Shown: positions 36,556 through 49,857, counted from the stretch's first letter. The stretch is 64,000 bases of DNA from Purshia tridentata (GCA_003254885.1 QANT01008378.1:17429-81428); one strand, 5' to 3'. Numbers and translations are program-made. The notes: a model not told the origin generated them from the letters alone.

Positions 36556-37401
36556 ATGTGGCGGCCGTGGGGCAAATCAACGGTTCAGATTCACGACACG
36601 CCATCACCGACCTCACCCTTCTCCTTCTCCACCTTTAAAGACGTCGGAAACCTCATCGCCGACGACGAATCCCCTCAACTTCAACCCACCCGCACCACCC
36701 CAGCCAAGAAAACCTCCGCTATCTTTCACCGCGTCCGAGTCGCCAACTCACTCGTCCGCGCCTGGTCAACTCGACCACCCCAACCTCAACCTCAAAAAGA
36801 CGAAACTCCCACAACTCAATCCGAGCCTTCCATCTCCGTCCCAAACGCCGAGAAGCGCAATGTCGTCGAAGCGTCCCCAAAACAATCCGAGCCGTCCATC
36901 TCCATCCCGGGAGATGAAACACGCATTGTCGTTTATTTCACGAGCCTACGTGTGGTGAGGCCCACGTTCGAGAACTGCCAGACAGTCCGATCTATACTCC
37001 GAGGGTTTCGCGTCCAGCTGGACGAACGAGATCTGGCGATGGACCACGGGTTCCTAACGGAGCTGCAGCAGATTCTGGGCGAGAGCAGCCAGCTGACGTT
37101 GCCTCGGGTTTTCATTGGCGGGAGGTACATAGGTGGAGCCGACGAGGTGAGACAGCTGCACGAGGTGGGCGAGCTCAAGAAGATTGTTGAAGGCATGCCC
37201 GCACAGGAACGCGGCGTCTGTGACGCGTGCGGTGGCTACAGGTTTATACTGTGCGTCGAGTGTGATGGCAGCCACAAGTTGTACTCTGAGAAGGCTGGCT
37301 TCAAGAGTTGTACCTCATGCAATGAGAACGGCCTCATCAGGTGCCCTTCTTGTTCCTCTCATCCTGTGTGCCACCACCCTGAGCCCTCTAATGAAAAATA
37401 A
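36556..37401 (+). CDS. Glutaredoxin-like protein with C-terminal four-CxxC zinc-type motif
   Basis: Single-exon gene of 281 residues, family of Arabidopsis At5g39865/At3g28850. A low-complexity Pro/Thr/Ser/Gln N-terminus runs to about residue 115. The thioredoxin-fold domain follows at about 120-220 (RIVVYFTSLRVVRPTFENC, then LDERDLAMDHGF, LPRVFIGGRYIGGADEV and LHEVGELKKIVEG). The usual CPYC/CGFS active site is replaced by TSLRVVR, so classical disulfide exchange is not expected, as known for this class. The tail has four CxxC pairs at about 222/225 (CDAC), 233/236 (CVEC), 252/255 (CTSC) and 263/266 (CPSC), a layout suited to binding two zinc ions or to a DnaJ-like fold. The start MWRPWGKS is typical of the family. 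Function is unknown. Confidence 0.94.
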   Translation: MWRPWGKSTVQIHDTPSPTSPFSFSTFKDVGNLIADDESPQLQPTRTTPAKKTSAIFHRVRVANSLVRAWSTRPPQPQPQKDETPTTQSEPSISVPNAEKRNVVEASPKQSEPSISIPGDETRIVVYFTSLRVVRPTFENCQTVRSILRGFRVQLDERDLAMDHGFLTELQQILGESSQLTLPRVFIGGRYIGGADEVRQLHEVGELKKIVEGMPAQERGVCDACGGYRFILCVECDGSHKLYSEKAGFKSCTSCNENGLIRCPSCSSHPVCHHPEPSNEK

Positions 37402-40400
37402 TTAAAAAACAAACAAAAACAAAAAGGCAAAAAAAAAGTTTTTTTTTGTAGTTTTGTTATTACTTTTTATTGGGTATGTAAGAATGTGTGTAGACCCACC
37501 CAGCAGATACGGGGCGTGCTACATTGTCACCCATGGATCATTGCTTACGAAGATTAATGTCCGCTAACTTGGGTTATGATGTTTGAGCTTCGTTAAAGTA
37601 CATTTTGCTTTTCAGCTTTGTTTGTTTTTTATTTTTTAATTATTTTTAGAGTCAAGTTTAATGTGCATGATTATGAACTTTTGGCCCCCAAAATCCAACT
37701 CTAACTACATTCAGTATGGCAAGTAACTTGTGAGTGATTTGTAGAAAATAAAGTTGTGCAAGAATAATAATAATTTTATTATTTAGAAAAGAATTACTGT
37801 TATTTGCCTAAATAAAAATATTTTGGGTTGTATGATTTCAATATGTGGGGAAATTTGATATAAAAAAGATTAGAAAAGTCTACATGTGGAAATCATACAA
37901 CCCAAAATATTTGGACTATCGAAGCCTAATAATGGAAACAATGACTTGGAGGTTTTGGGGATGGATTTTGATTCTCTTGTACTTGCTTCAATTTAATAAA
38001 GGAATACATATTTAAAGATTATAAATGCGTGGATGTACGCGCTTAAAAAATGTTATAAATTAATTTATTTTCTTGCGTGGACATTCTTAAATTTATGATC
38101 CACTTAAAAGTAAAATTAAAACAAGTCGCAAAAGAATGAGAGTAGAAAATTTGAACCCATTATCTGATTTAAGTTGTGGAGTTAGTTAGGGTATGTAACG
38201 TCATAAATAAATAAATATAAAATTAGAGTTTAAGTGGTTTTTTGTAAAGCACATATCAAATACTAAAGTGGTTTTTTGTAAAGCACATATTAAGTACTTT
38301 TTCATGATGCACTTTTAAGTGATTTTGCATAAAATATTTTAATTTTTTTTTAAAATTTTTTGTATATACTTCTAACTTCTAAGCAAAAATACTATTGAGA
38401 ATTAGCGCTTTATAAAAAATAGTGCCAAAGGAACCTATAATTGTGAAAGCTCAAATGTTGATAGGAAGAGAAGAAACATGGCTGTGAAGTGAATAGAATA
38501 GGCAATGCGAATGAGGTATGGAATGTAGCATAACTGTGGGGCGAATTAGGTGGCTAGTCTAATCGTTATAAATGGAAGGTTCGAAGGCACGAATGAGCTT
38601 TAATTATGCGACTACTCAAAGCTTGATGAGTCAATTTCCTTTTCTCACATCACATGTAATCCAATATAAACATAAAAACAATTGGTTAGCTAACTGGAAT
38701 TTGGTATCCCACAAATCCCCGCTCAATTTAAACCTTGGCCTCGCCAGTCAATCTTATCATGTCAAAATTAGCCTCCGACGACCACTAAACTTTAAAGTTT
38801 AAGTCATTCTCAAAAAACTTTGAAGTTAAGTTTTTATGGCCCAATCCTTGTCTAACAAATGAAAGATTGATTTGTGGTCGGGCTTAAAACTTGGTTCGAA
38901 ATCGAAATCCAAATTTTAAGTAACAAATATAAAAAATGTTGGTGAAAATAAATGCATTGGACAAAGCACATATGTAGCATTTGGAAACCCAATGAGAGAC
39001 CAAGCAAAGGCCCAACCCAATTGAAGGAGATATTTCCATGAAGCTGAAAGCTAGCCGAATCCCTTTCTCTCCCTCCCACTCTCATTTTTCATTTCACTTG
39101 TGTTTTCAAGTTTGGTTTGTTTCTACAAGAACTCAAACAAACCGAAAAGGAACCACATATGTTTTCATCGAATTGTCATACTGCCATAACTTGAGTGACC
39201 AATGCACATGTGATATGGCTGCCATTTCGCACAAAAAATTAAATTAAAGTTTGTGAAACTGGCATGACTTTAGGTCCACTACACATGCATGTGAATATGT
39301 AAATCAGATTTGGATGGTTATTTCTTTACTAAATTGTTTTTTCAAATGTAGATTCACAAACAAAGTTGCAAGTAGCTAGCTTGTCAAGAGCTCTTTAATA
39401 AGACTCAAAATGGTCCTATATTGCTGATCCAATGTCACTGAAAAGATAGGTCATACGGCATTTTCCATTAAAACCAGGAGGGTGTGTTGTCTGTTTCCAA
39501 GGAAAAGAGACCACAGTAGCCCCACATCAGGTAATGGGTCTGATTCCAATCAAACACAACACCTTGAAAAATTCAGCAGCAAGTTAATGTGGTCCAGTCC
39601 AGTGCCCTAGTGGTGGCCCGTTTATGGGTCCAAGTCCAACCCATAAGCCTCCTTAGTAATTAGTATAAAAACATCAACTGTTGATTCATGGTTGTCAAAA
39701 CATCTACTTTAATCTGATTGTTAATCACTCACGCGAGAGTGATTTTATTTTGGCAACATCTTATTAGCTTATATAAACATTATATATACAATCCAAACAC
39801 ACATAAATATAATATATAGTTATACAATTCAAACACATAAACAAAGGTTTTTCATCTTGACAAAATAAAAAACAGATAGTTTCCATTTTTGCACTTTTGG
39901 ACAGACAATTTCCGGCACATCTATATGTCACACACTCCAAATGGCTTGCCCTATAGACCCAATTTAAAATTTCAGTTTTCTTAATAAATATGCGTTAGAA
40001 AATTAAAGCTTTATTTTTCTTTATCGTATTTTGAGTAAAAAAGCCTCGTGGAGCCCATAAAGGTCATTGTAACTTGCAAAACATGTTGCTGGATAAAGAA
40101 GCCTCACTTACCTGAATACTTGAAAACCACTACATGGGACTCATACTTTAATGTATAATTTAAATTTACAATTTTGATAATTTAATACATATAATATCTA
40201 CGAATATATTATTCTAAGTGGCTTAATACCATTATCTGCTTGAGCTATATATAAATATATATTACATTCGTAAGGGCATTACTTAACGTTAGTGATGTTT
40301 TTAATATTCAATCAAAACCAAAATTATTTGATGTTGGACCGTCCACATGAAACACATCCAAATGGGTGTCGAGAAATTATTTGTTATTAAGAAGATGATT

Positions 40401-41641
40401 GAGAGCCCACTTTCCAAAACTTGACAAAATGGTCTGAATCATTGAAGTGCCCAGACAAAAATAATACAACCATCATCATCTATTAATTGTTAAATATTAT
40501 GTCAACTGGTGCCTTGTGCAGGCCGGAAACAAACTGATTCAAGGTTTTACGTGATAGAATGTAGACTTTTTCAATTTACAGATTCACCCTCACAACTCAC
40601 ACCCCAAAATAAAGATGATGATGATGATGATGAAGAACAAGAACAAGTCTTTCACCTTCTGACCACTCCTATCATCCTAAGTATATGAGTCCTGTCTACA
40701 TGGTCAATGAAAGTGGCTCAAACTTTTACAGAAAATATTATCTTTGAAATCAAAGCCTCGACTTCAAAATTTTATTAATCGAAAAAGAAAATTACATGGA
40801 ATGGAAGAACAATTTACTCTCTATATTCCAAATAAAATTAAAATGTAATGCATGTTTGCCATTTATTAATTAGTTTGTACGTTATCTATTTTTACTATAT
40901 CTTTAATGAAATTTAAATTTACATCTCATATAAAAATGGATAATTATACAGAAGGAGGGTAGAAATAGAATATACAATTTATCAGTTTGAGAAATGTGAG
41001 TATCAAATGTAGTATGTTTTCGTACATTAAAGAAATACTAATCTCAACTTTTTTGAGTTTTTCATCAAAGAAAAAAAGATAACCCTTGGATTATATCAAG
41101 CGGCGGTCGTGATGATTCTGCGAAAATAGAAGGGAAAAAACGTAGCGTGTAAGCAGGTAGCAAAAAAGGCACAGGAAATAGAAAGAAAAGGAAAAGTCAC
41201 CATAAGGGGCATGTGAGCGGCACGTGGGCTTGATAGGACGGCGCTATAAATATAGAGAAAATTTTGGAGGCGAGTAGCTGGCTGCTCGCTACAAGACAAG
41301 AGACAAATCCAACGCTGCTGAGTTGCCGCAGACCGAAACACGCCACCGAACAGCGTACACAGTCCAAAACCCGATTCACAGTAGTAGACTTGGCATTGGT
41401 TCCGATATTTTGGTAAATTTCGGTCATATATTCAAAGGAATTTTCTATATGATTTAAAAAAATCACTGACTAGTAGTGACTCTACGCGCTTTCCTCTATG
41501 CTTGTCTAAATTAGCTTGCACTCTGCATTTTGCACTTTTACAGAGTCTCCCACAAGCTCTCTCTCTGTATATATATACGCACATACATGGTTATTGAAGT
41601 TTGGAAATTTTTATATTTTGGTTTGTTTTTTTAACGAAGAA
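37402..41641. other. Long gene-free spacer, 4.2 kb
   Basis: No gene recognised. It contains a short perfect hairpin at 37816-37911 and a direct repeat near 38230-38305 (AAGTGGTTTTTTGTAAAGCA twice). A few GAT/ATG repeats sit at 40614-40635. The last 150-200 bases before 41642 are the likely promoter/5' UTR of the receptor-like kinase gene, with a CTCTCTCT-TATATATA stretch at 41560. Confidence 0.55.
37816..37911. repeat. Perfect 23-bp inverted repeat (hairpin)
   Basis: AAATATTTTGGGTTGTATGA plus TTT (37816-37838) pairs exactly with the reverse complement at 37889-37911, and the stem continues imperfectly inward (ATGTGG/ACATGT). The enclosed loop is about 40 bases. It may be a small MITE remnant or a small-RNA-type hairpin. 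Confidence 0.7.
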
Positions 41642-44600
41642 ATGGGTGGACGGTGGGGATTTGATGGGTTGGACCACCGCATGGCTGTGGTGGCGATGGT
41701 GTTTGTTTTACTATTCCATCATAATCTGAGCTCATGTTGGTGTCTCAATAGCGAAGGTCCGTACAGTTTTCTAACAGCTTGATTATGAATGGTTTTGGTT
41801 TCAAATATATTGGGCACACTGTGAAAAAGGGTGTTGTTTGGACGCAGGTTTAGCGTTGTTGAGGTTCCGGGAGAGAATTGTGAGAGACCCTTATGGTGCT
41901 CTCTCGAGTTGGAATAATGAAGGTGGAGGAAATGACCCTTGTTCATGGTTCGGGGTCGAGTGCTCCAATGGAAAAGTGGTCATCTTGTGAGTCTTTTTTT
42001 CCAAGATTTAACCATTCAACACTCAAATCATTTTTGATATATCTTGCAGTGTAAGAAATGTGTTCTCAACTTCGCATTCTACATTGTCAAGATTCAAGAA
42101 GTACTTCAATATTGAATACCAGCTTGATTTGAAGTGGGGTTTTGATATTCATATGAATATCATCTTAATATAGTGTATCTCACCACCATTGTTTTAGCTT
42201 GAAACTTGAAATTTAGTGATTTTTCTATGGTAACTTTGAATTTCTTCCAATTATATTTGAATATCATATCTATGGTATTGTCCTCCTCATCCTATCAATG
42301 TAGAGACTTCCACTTCTTGTATTTAATTTCTGTTTCTTGGGAACCAAAGAGTTCAGTATTCTTAATTTCGTGAGCCTAAAGTCAATTTTGTTCAACTTGC
42401 AGGAATTTGAAAGATCTTTGTCTTGGAGGAACATTGGCCCCTGAACTAGGGAAGCTAGCTTACATACGATCTATGTAAGAATATAACTGGTCCCAAATCT
42501 AACAAATGCACTCCAATGTTTTTTTTATATATATTTTTGAATCCTTTTGTTTCAAGGCATTGCCCTGAATCCGAATATGGTGCTTCTTTAATACAGTATT
42601 TTGCGTAATAATTCTTTTTCTGGAGACATTCCAAAAGAGATCGGAGACTTAATGGAGCTGGAGGTTTTGGACTTGGGATATAACAACTTCAGTGGACCAT
42701 TTCCATCTGATTTCAGCAACAACCCGTCTCTGACTACCCTGTATGTTGATCCTTTCAAACTGTTTGCATTTCATGAGTCTTATTCTTTAATGACTTTTAC
42801 TAAACACATCTTGTGACTCTTATTGCAGTTTACTCGACAATAACAGATTTCTTGGTTCCATATCTCCTGAACTCTATGAGCTGAAGATTTTTTCTGAATG
42901 TCAAGTAGATGAGAGCCAGCTAACAAATGCTGCTTCTGGGACATGGTGCATGAGCAGATCCAGCAGTTGGTAAGAAAATGAAACCAATCTAAACTTATCT
43001 CTTTGATTAGATTTATATAGGCCTGTGAAGCTCGGGCCTAATTTAGTAGTAATTAGTTCAGTTTTCACCTCATTTCCATTAATGCCACGGCTCTGTTCAA
43101 ATAAGTTCAGAAAAATTCTGTATCCTTTGGCGTTACACATTTTCTATGGGAAGCAACACTAGAAATAATAAATCTTCCCGTACCGTGTAGCATATTATTT
43201 TCTTCATTTAGTCCAGGATGACCTTTTTCTGTTTGTTAGGAACCCTGCCCAACATGGAGATACAGCTTCCCGCAGGCTGCAGCAGGTGGCAGAGGGCTCA
43301 GAGCCATCCAAAGTCGGAGACGAAAATGACCGGGGTTCACTATCATCTGCTTCTCCATCTTCCTCACCACCACTTCATCAGCCTTCTTCACCATCTCCAT
43401 TACCTTTTACAGTCTCAGTGCCACCCTCAGATTCACCATTTTTATCATCACCATCACTATCACCTTCACCTTCACCAAATTCCCCTTCACCGTCTCCCTC
43501 AAGCAGCTTTCTGACCCCTTCACCCTCGCCTTTGCTAGCACCAACTCCAGATTCTCCAGTCCCAATAAATCCAGCGACTGTTATTTCTGCTCCATCAGAA
43601 TCCAGTCCAGCATCGATGCCTTCCCCTGCTTCAACACCAAGGCAAGGGGCTAAAAATAGTTCCAAGTCAAAGCACCGTGTAGTTCTGATTTGTGCAGGCG
43701 TTTTTGGGGGTGCTTTATTCATTTTAATTTCAGTCATTTGCATTATTCTCGTCCGAAGCAGTAAAGTTGTTACTGTGAAACCCTGGGCCACAGGGTTAAG
43801 TGGGCAGTTGCAGAAAGCATTTGTAACAGGTCAGATTCGTGAGACTATGCAAGCCGCTTTTCCTTTTAATTTGGTGCAGTAAGATTTTCACTTCAATTTC
43901 ATACATGTTTAAGTACTCAGCTTGATGAACTGCATTTCAGGTGTACCAAAGCTCAAACGATCAGAACTTGAGGCAGCATGTGAAGATTTCAGTAATATAA
44001 TTGGATGTTTTTCGCATGGCAATGTGTATAAGGGGACTCTTTCAAGCGGGGTTGAAATAGCTGTGACATGTATCACATTGACATCTCCAGGTGACTGGTC
44101 TAAAAATTTGCAGGCTCAGTTCAGAAAGAAGGTATAGGGAACAATTCAATCCAAGTTGATGCATTATTATTCCAAGAGCCCCTAATTGTTACTTCTATTG
44201 ATATATATATAATTTTGATGTTGCAGGTAGAAACATTGTCCAAAGTGAACCACAAGAACTTTGTAAACCTTATCGGGTATTGTGAAGAAGAAAAACCATT
44301 CACAAGAATGATGGTTTTTGAATATGCTCCAAATGGAACACTTTTTGAGCATGTACACAGTGAGTACTTTTTCTCTATGTTGTGAAGAAACTAAATCTAT
44401 GAAGTGGCCAATCTATACTTATATAGAATTTTCATAATCAAATTGCATTGTTAAAGACCAACTTACATGGAATTAAAAGGAATGATTGGGTTTGCACACG
44501 CTATCAGGGTTCCTATTTTCCAACCTCAAAATACATGGTATGCTATTCTGCGTTAGCTATAATATTATGCCTGCATATTAGGGCAATTGCTATAAAATCG

Positions 44601-45342
44601 ATATGTATCATAACACAGCCTTCATTGACTCTTGCATTGATCAGGGAAGACATGCTTTATATGATCATGGACCATCAAATTTGGAGCAACTGACATAATA
44701 CTTTAGCACAGTTTTGATAATGTCAAAATTTTGCCTCTTGCAGTCAAAGAAGCAGAGCATTTGGACTGGGGAATGAGACTAAGAATAGCCATGGGTATGG
44801 CATACTGTCTGGAGTATTTACACCAATTGAGTCCACCTATAGCCCAGAAGAACTTGCAATCGTGCTCTGTATACCTGACTGAAGACTATGCAGCCAAAAT
44901 ATCAGATTTTAGCTTCTGGAATGAAGTAACCGCAGCAAAGATGGGATCAGCTGGCAATGATCTTCCGGAAATCCAATCTGCAGATCCAGAAAGCAATGTC
45001 TACTGCTTGGGGGTATTATTGTTTGAAATTATTACTGGTAGGATTCCATACTCTTTGGAAAATGGTTCTCTTGTAGACTGGGCATCACACTATCTAAAAG
45101 GGGAGAAATCCATAAGAGAAATGGTGGATCCTACCTTAAACTCTTTTGACGAGGAAGACCTAGAGAAATTGTTCGAAGTTATAAAAGATTGTGTCCATCC
45201 TGACCCGAAACAAAGACCAACAATGATGGAGATCACAGGTAGGTTGAAAGAAATCACAGCCATGGGACCTGATGAAGCCACACCAAAATTATCACCTCTT
45301 TGGTGGGCAGAACTTGAAATTATGTCTACAGAAGGAAGCTGA
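41642..45342 (+). CDS. LRR receptor-like pseudokinase, MRH1/MDIS (male discoverer)-like
   Basis: Plasma-membrane receptor-like protein related to Arabidopsis MRH1/MDIS2 and MDIS1, which act in root-hair growth and pollen-tube guidance. Nine exons: 41642-41756, 41848-41986, 42403-42474, 42597-42740, 42829-42969, 43240-43829, 43941-44131, 44227-44359, 44744-45342; 707 residues in phase. Signal peptide about 1-35 (VVAMVFVLLFHHNLSS). LRR N-cap (DPCSWFGVECSNGKVV) and three to four LRRs follow. A Ser/Pro-rich extensin-like stalk encodes many SPSPSP units. One transmembrane segment at about 349-374 (VVLICAGVFGGALFILISVI). The kinase-like domain lacks the VAIK lysine (EIAVTCI), HRD (reads AQKNLQS) and DFG (reads DFS), so it is probably not catalytic. 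The start is chosen at MGGRWGF because it directly precedes the signal peptide. Confidence 0.93.
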
Positions 45343-46282
45343 TTGTAAGGTCTACTTAATTTTCTTGTTTCTTTACTTATCATTTGCGTGTGCCTTGTTC
45401 TTTTACCTGATTATAGCATCAGTATGCATGTAGGGTATATATGATTGTATTGTGTCTTATCTAAGTTAGAAGAAAGGAAGTTGTAATTTGTAAATAGTCG
45501 AGACTGTCTTGAGAAATTGAGAATTTTAAGCTTTATACATGAAAAATATACCTCAGGGATCAATAAATTTTAACATAAAGGCTTCTTTTTGTTGGTCTCG
45601 ACTTATGACTACTCTTATAGTTTCTTCTTCAAGTTAAAAAGTGTTGAACCCTACAACCCCCACAGCACAAGTACCCCAAAAGTTCAAGGTAAACCATCGG
45701 TTGGCAGATTTTGTGGATGGTATTGCTCAGCCGAAGTAAACAGAAAGAAAATAAAAGATAAGAAGACAATGCCAGAGAATAAAATAACATATGTAAAAGA
45801 AAATCTGAAATGTGTTGCAATAATTGAGATATTTGGATGTTCTCACAACTTTGTTAATGTACAATGTGACTTTAGAAGAGATCTGTTTCTCACCGAGACA
45901 AATCAAACAATCCTCAAGGTACTATGATTAAACAAGAACAAAGAAGTTATAACTTGGAATCCTAATCTTCAACCTATGCACCTATATTCTTTCTTGCATG
46001 ACTCATCTTTGACTAGTGTGCAAAAAGGCTGCTTGCCGCTTGCTGTTCACAATCATCATCTATCCACAATACCATATATAGAATTCCCTTTGGCCATCTT
46101 TTTCACTTGACCCATAACTTCTTCTTGTCAGGAGGCTTTGTAGCTAGACACTCTTAGAGAAATGATTTCTGGGAAACTTTTTCGAACAATGTAGTCCTGG
46201 TAATTCTATCTCTTCAAAAGTAAAAATGAAGTCTCCCACACAATGGAGTCATGAGCAGCATATATACAAGTTAAATTCTAGC
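45343..46282. other. Spacer between convergent receptor-like kinase and ETO1-like genes
   Basis: About 940 bases holding the two facing 3' UTRs. No further gene recognised. Confidence 0.6.
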
Positions 46283-49200
46283 TCAGTCCCGTGCTCGATT
46301 GTACAAATCAAGAGTGTCTGCGTGGTTGGGGTCCATGCAGAGAGCTGCTTGACAATCTTGGAGAGCAGAGCTGAGGTCTCCAATTGATTCATGAAATGCA
46401 GCTCGAAGATGAAGCATTTGCAGGTCAGGTTTGAAAGCTATGGCCCTTGTAAGCTCTTCCACGGCTTCAGTCTCTTTTTGTTCATCCATCAGCACTGGTG
46501 TCATTGGATTCCATACATTAGCACAAGGTTCAGTTTTCACAGGAATAAAAGAACTCTTCCTACTTCCTTCACGAAAGGCCAATTTCAATGTATTCTTCTA
46601 CATTTTATATCCCCTATGGTTTCTATAAATAAAAAAAATCCTTTTTTTCCTCTATTAGTCTAGCAGATTCTAAGTCATACGAACATGAGTGCAGTTGAAT
46701 TCTAATATAAATCAAAAATGAAAAATGCTTCATCTTGGCACTGAAGGAGCTAGATGAGTGAATATATGTGTGCTTTATAATACAAATATTAGATTTTCAC
46801 TAGTTATTTCAGAAGAGAGTGCAGAAAAATGGGATAAAGAAGATATAAAGTCAAGGGTCAGAAAGATTACCTGCTGCCCTGTATCTGTATGGGTATGTTC
46901 TCAATGGATCCAAATCTGTGGCCATATCAAGATCCTTCCTTGCCATCTCAGGATCACAGTATTCTGATCGTTTCTCATAAGCTGATGAATTATTTTGTGC
47001 CTTCTCTATTAGCTTGGTCATCTCATCAAATGCAGCTTTTCTTTGATCTTTAAGATGATACACACGTGCTAACCCTTGATGAGCTCTTGTATGCTTGATG
47101 TCAAGAGCACTCATGTAGCAGTCTGCAGCCTTATCCAGCTTACCCCAATCCACATATATACTCCCTAAGTTATTCAACGCCTGCAAAATATCAGAATAAA
47201 CTATCAAACAAGTACATTGAGGTACAATGATGAAGGACAAAAGCATGGATGAATCTCACTTGTCCTTTTCGAAGACCATCTGAAGGGCATTTAAGAGCTT
47301 CCTCTAGAAGTTGAACAACATAAGATGAAGATTCAGAGTCCAGGCTAGTATCTGCCAATGCATACGCTTTAAGAAAAAAAGCTTCAAATGACCTCTGAAT
47401 GTGAATGGACTTTTCGGCCTTTGAGAGAGCTTCCTCACGATTTCCAGTGTCATATAAAATCCATCCTTCATAGACCAGCCTCTCATGCTCAGAGCTAGAA
47501 TTATTTCTAGCCAACCGCAAACTGCGCATTGCAGCCTTCTGACAATTCAACCTAATTCATATTTATTGGGAATCTTTCATGTGAGAAATGCCAGATTTCG
47601 CAATTCAGTTATCATCGATAAAGCAGTACATAACAATTCAATAAACCAGCTTGCAGACAGTTTGATTCTAAGTGATACAAATGTGGGGCAGACTTGATAT
47701 CATATTTTAAGAAAAACTGTAAATCCACCAAATAAGAACATTCCAATTAAATTAGGTTCCTAAAAAACCCAGATATCATGATTATGTGATGAAATGGTAT
47801 AAGAGAAAGATGACAGAAAATATGCCACACAAAGATTGTAGTTGGATAACACCGAAAGCTATAGAGGTGATCAGATGAATATACCGTAAAAGAAGTAGAG
47901 ATTGCCGAAACTGTAAGAGGCTCTTTCGACTGTCATTTCCCAGCATCTGATGTATGATAGCCAGAGAACCAATATCATCAACAGAAGACCATTGCTCATA
48001 GAGATGCATCCAGCAATCAGCTTTACTCAACTGCTTAACCCGATGGCTGAGGAGCTCAACCAAGTAATCCCCGCTAACCCTTCCATGAAACATCATGTAA
48101 TTGGGTTCTAAAGTTAATAAAACCCGAATATCTCTGAGAGCACTTTCATAATCTTCAAGTGCAAGGAAGAACCAAGCCCGTAATTCGATGCAGTCAGGTG
48201 AGAGCTTAAACCTTATAGTTTTGTCAATCTCACAAATGGCTGCTCTAATTTGCTTCTCCTCTACCTTTGCAACAGCTCTATATTTATATGGGAATGAAAG
48301 GGTGGGATCCAATTCAGTTGCAGTGCTCAAATCCAAAATCTTCTCCCTCCCAATATTATAGAGGGAGCGTTCCTGGTACATCCACCCTGCTGGTTTATAC
48401 TCAGAGATAATGGAGCACATCAACTTATAGGCTGAATACTGCTGCCCCTGTTTGTACTTGGTCCTTGCAACACCGGCCACTGAATAAACATGACCTGCCT
48501 CAGCTGCACCCAGAAAACGAAACTGGGCATCCTTAAACTCTCTTCTCTCAAGCAAAACACAACCCAATTGATGCAACACGAGTGTCTTCTGCCACTTCTG
48601 CATCGCACATTCTTCCAATCTCTCCAATAACATCACAGTTGTTGTTGATACCATACTTTCCTCCATAGCCACATGGCTTAGAAAATAATACAGTAAGAAT
48701 GAACAATGCCCTGCCATGGCTAATCTCTCCCTGGCCTTGGAGCCACAAAAAAATTTCATCACCTTCGGATTATACAGGGAACTTGGGAGCTCTCTCAGCA
48801 ATACCTGCAAGCAGGCAGCTACAAGAAGATATGCCATCTCCTCCAAACCATATTCAATTAGAACCAATGCATCATCAATATTATCAACCAGTGAAGCTAA
48901 ATAAGCATCACAAGCAGACTTCATCTCCTCACAACAGAATTTATTTGCAAAAGAAAGTAGCTCCACAACAATCTCAGGACTAAACAAGTCCAACCTTCTA
49001 GTCCTACTATACACTTCCACAGCTCTCATTCCCTTCACAGATATTCCATTTTCCGAAAAATCAATCCGACCCTTTTTTGATTCTTTAAAACTGCCATACA
49101 ACATAGCCTCAAATGGACTAGAAAGCCTTGCAATTTTACACCTAAAACAATTGATCTCTTCATTGCCAATACAAAATGAAACATCACCTTCCTCCTCATC

Positions 49201-49857
49201 TAAACTCACACACTCATTGTCCTTCAATACAGACACATTAATTGCTTTAGTGAGGTCTTGATCACATTGGCAATGACTATAAACTAAATTTGGATCATAC
49301 CCATATGCCAAAGCAACCTTTGGACACTCAAGAATTTGTCCACCACAATCCATAGCTGACGTACCCACAAGCTCATCCTCTCTCCTCTCAAATCTCAACC
49401 ACGCCGAAAGCACAACCTTAGAGTGCACATCAACAGCGTTTTGTCGAGCAGCACGTAAACACCGGCGAAGCAACTTAGGGTCGCCAAGGCTGCGCAAGAG
49501 CGAGTACTGCTCGACACATAACAATGATCTATCCGATTGAGAAGAGCAGTTCTCCAAACGGCGATAGAGGTCAGCTAAGATTTCAACAAAATCAGTGGGC
49601 TTGAGGTGAGGCTCTATGGAGGGTTCAAGGAGGTCTGTTTCAGGGAGTCCATAAGGCAAAAGAAGAGCTTCAGTCACTGAGACCGAGTTGAAAGTTTTGG
49701 GCTTTGAGTTTGACCCAAAAGATTTGATTCGGTGACTGTTGAGCTTATTAGCTCTTGAAGCACCACCAACATGGGTTTTACCAGTGGAAGTGTCTATTGG
49801 ATTGAGAGCGTGCACTTGGGTGCTCGTGAATCGGTCTAAAAGCTTGAGACCACGCAT
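46283..49857 (-). CDS. ETO1-like protein (BTB/TPR adaptor of CUL3 E3 ligase)
   Basis: ETO1/EOL proteins bridge CUL3 and type-2 ACC synthases, driving ubiquitin-dependent turnover and so limiting ethylene synthesis in the cytosol. Four exons: 49857-47885, 47551-47260, 47180-46871, 46494-46283, in phase, 928 residues. N-terminus MRGLKLLDRFTSTQVHALNP is family-typical. The LLPYGLPETDLLEP block and KVVLSAWLRFERREDELVGT follow. The BTB domain covers about 225-370 (DVSFCIGNEEINCFRCKIAR, then LSSPFEAMLYGSFKESK). The C-terminal half has many tetratricopeptide repeats (LGSIYVDWGKLDKAADCYMS; DLDPLRTYPYRYRA; LTRAIAFKPDLQMLHLRAAF). Length and start fit EOL1/EOL2 better than ETO1, which has an extra N-terminal leader; I cannot separate EOL1 from EOL2. 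A GA/CT-rich leader lies just upstream (49985-50040). Confidence 0.95.

Noticed and set aside
36128-36958. Long open frame overlapping the glutaredoxin-like gene in another frame
   Set aside because: It runs through a CT microsatellite and leader and then out of frame across a clearly conserved protein, so it is a shadow.
43378-43791. Gly/Glu/Asp-rich frame opposite the receptor-like kinase stalk
   Set aside because: It is the antisense of the Ser/Pro-rich coding stretch.
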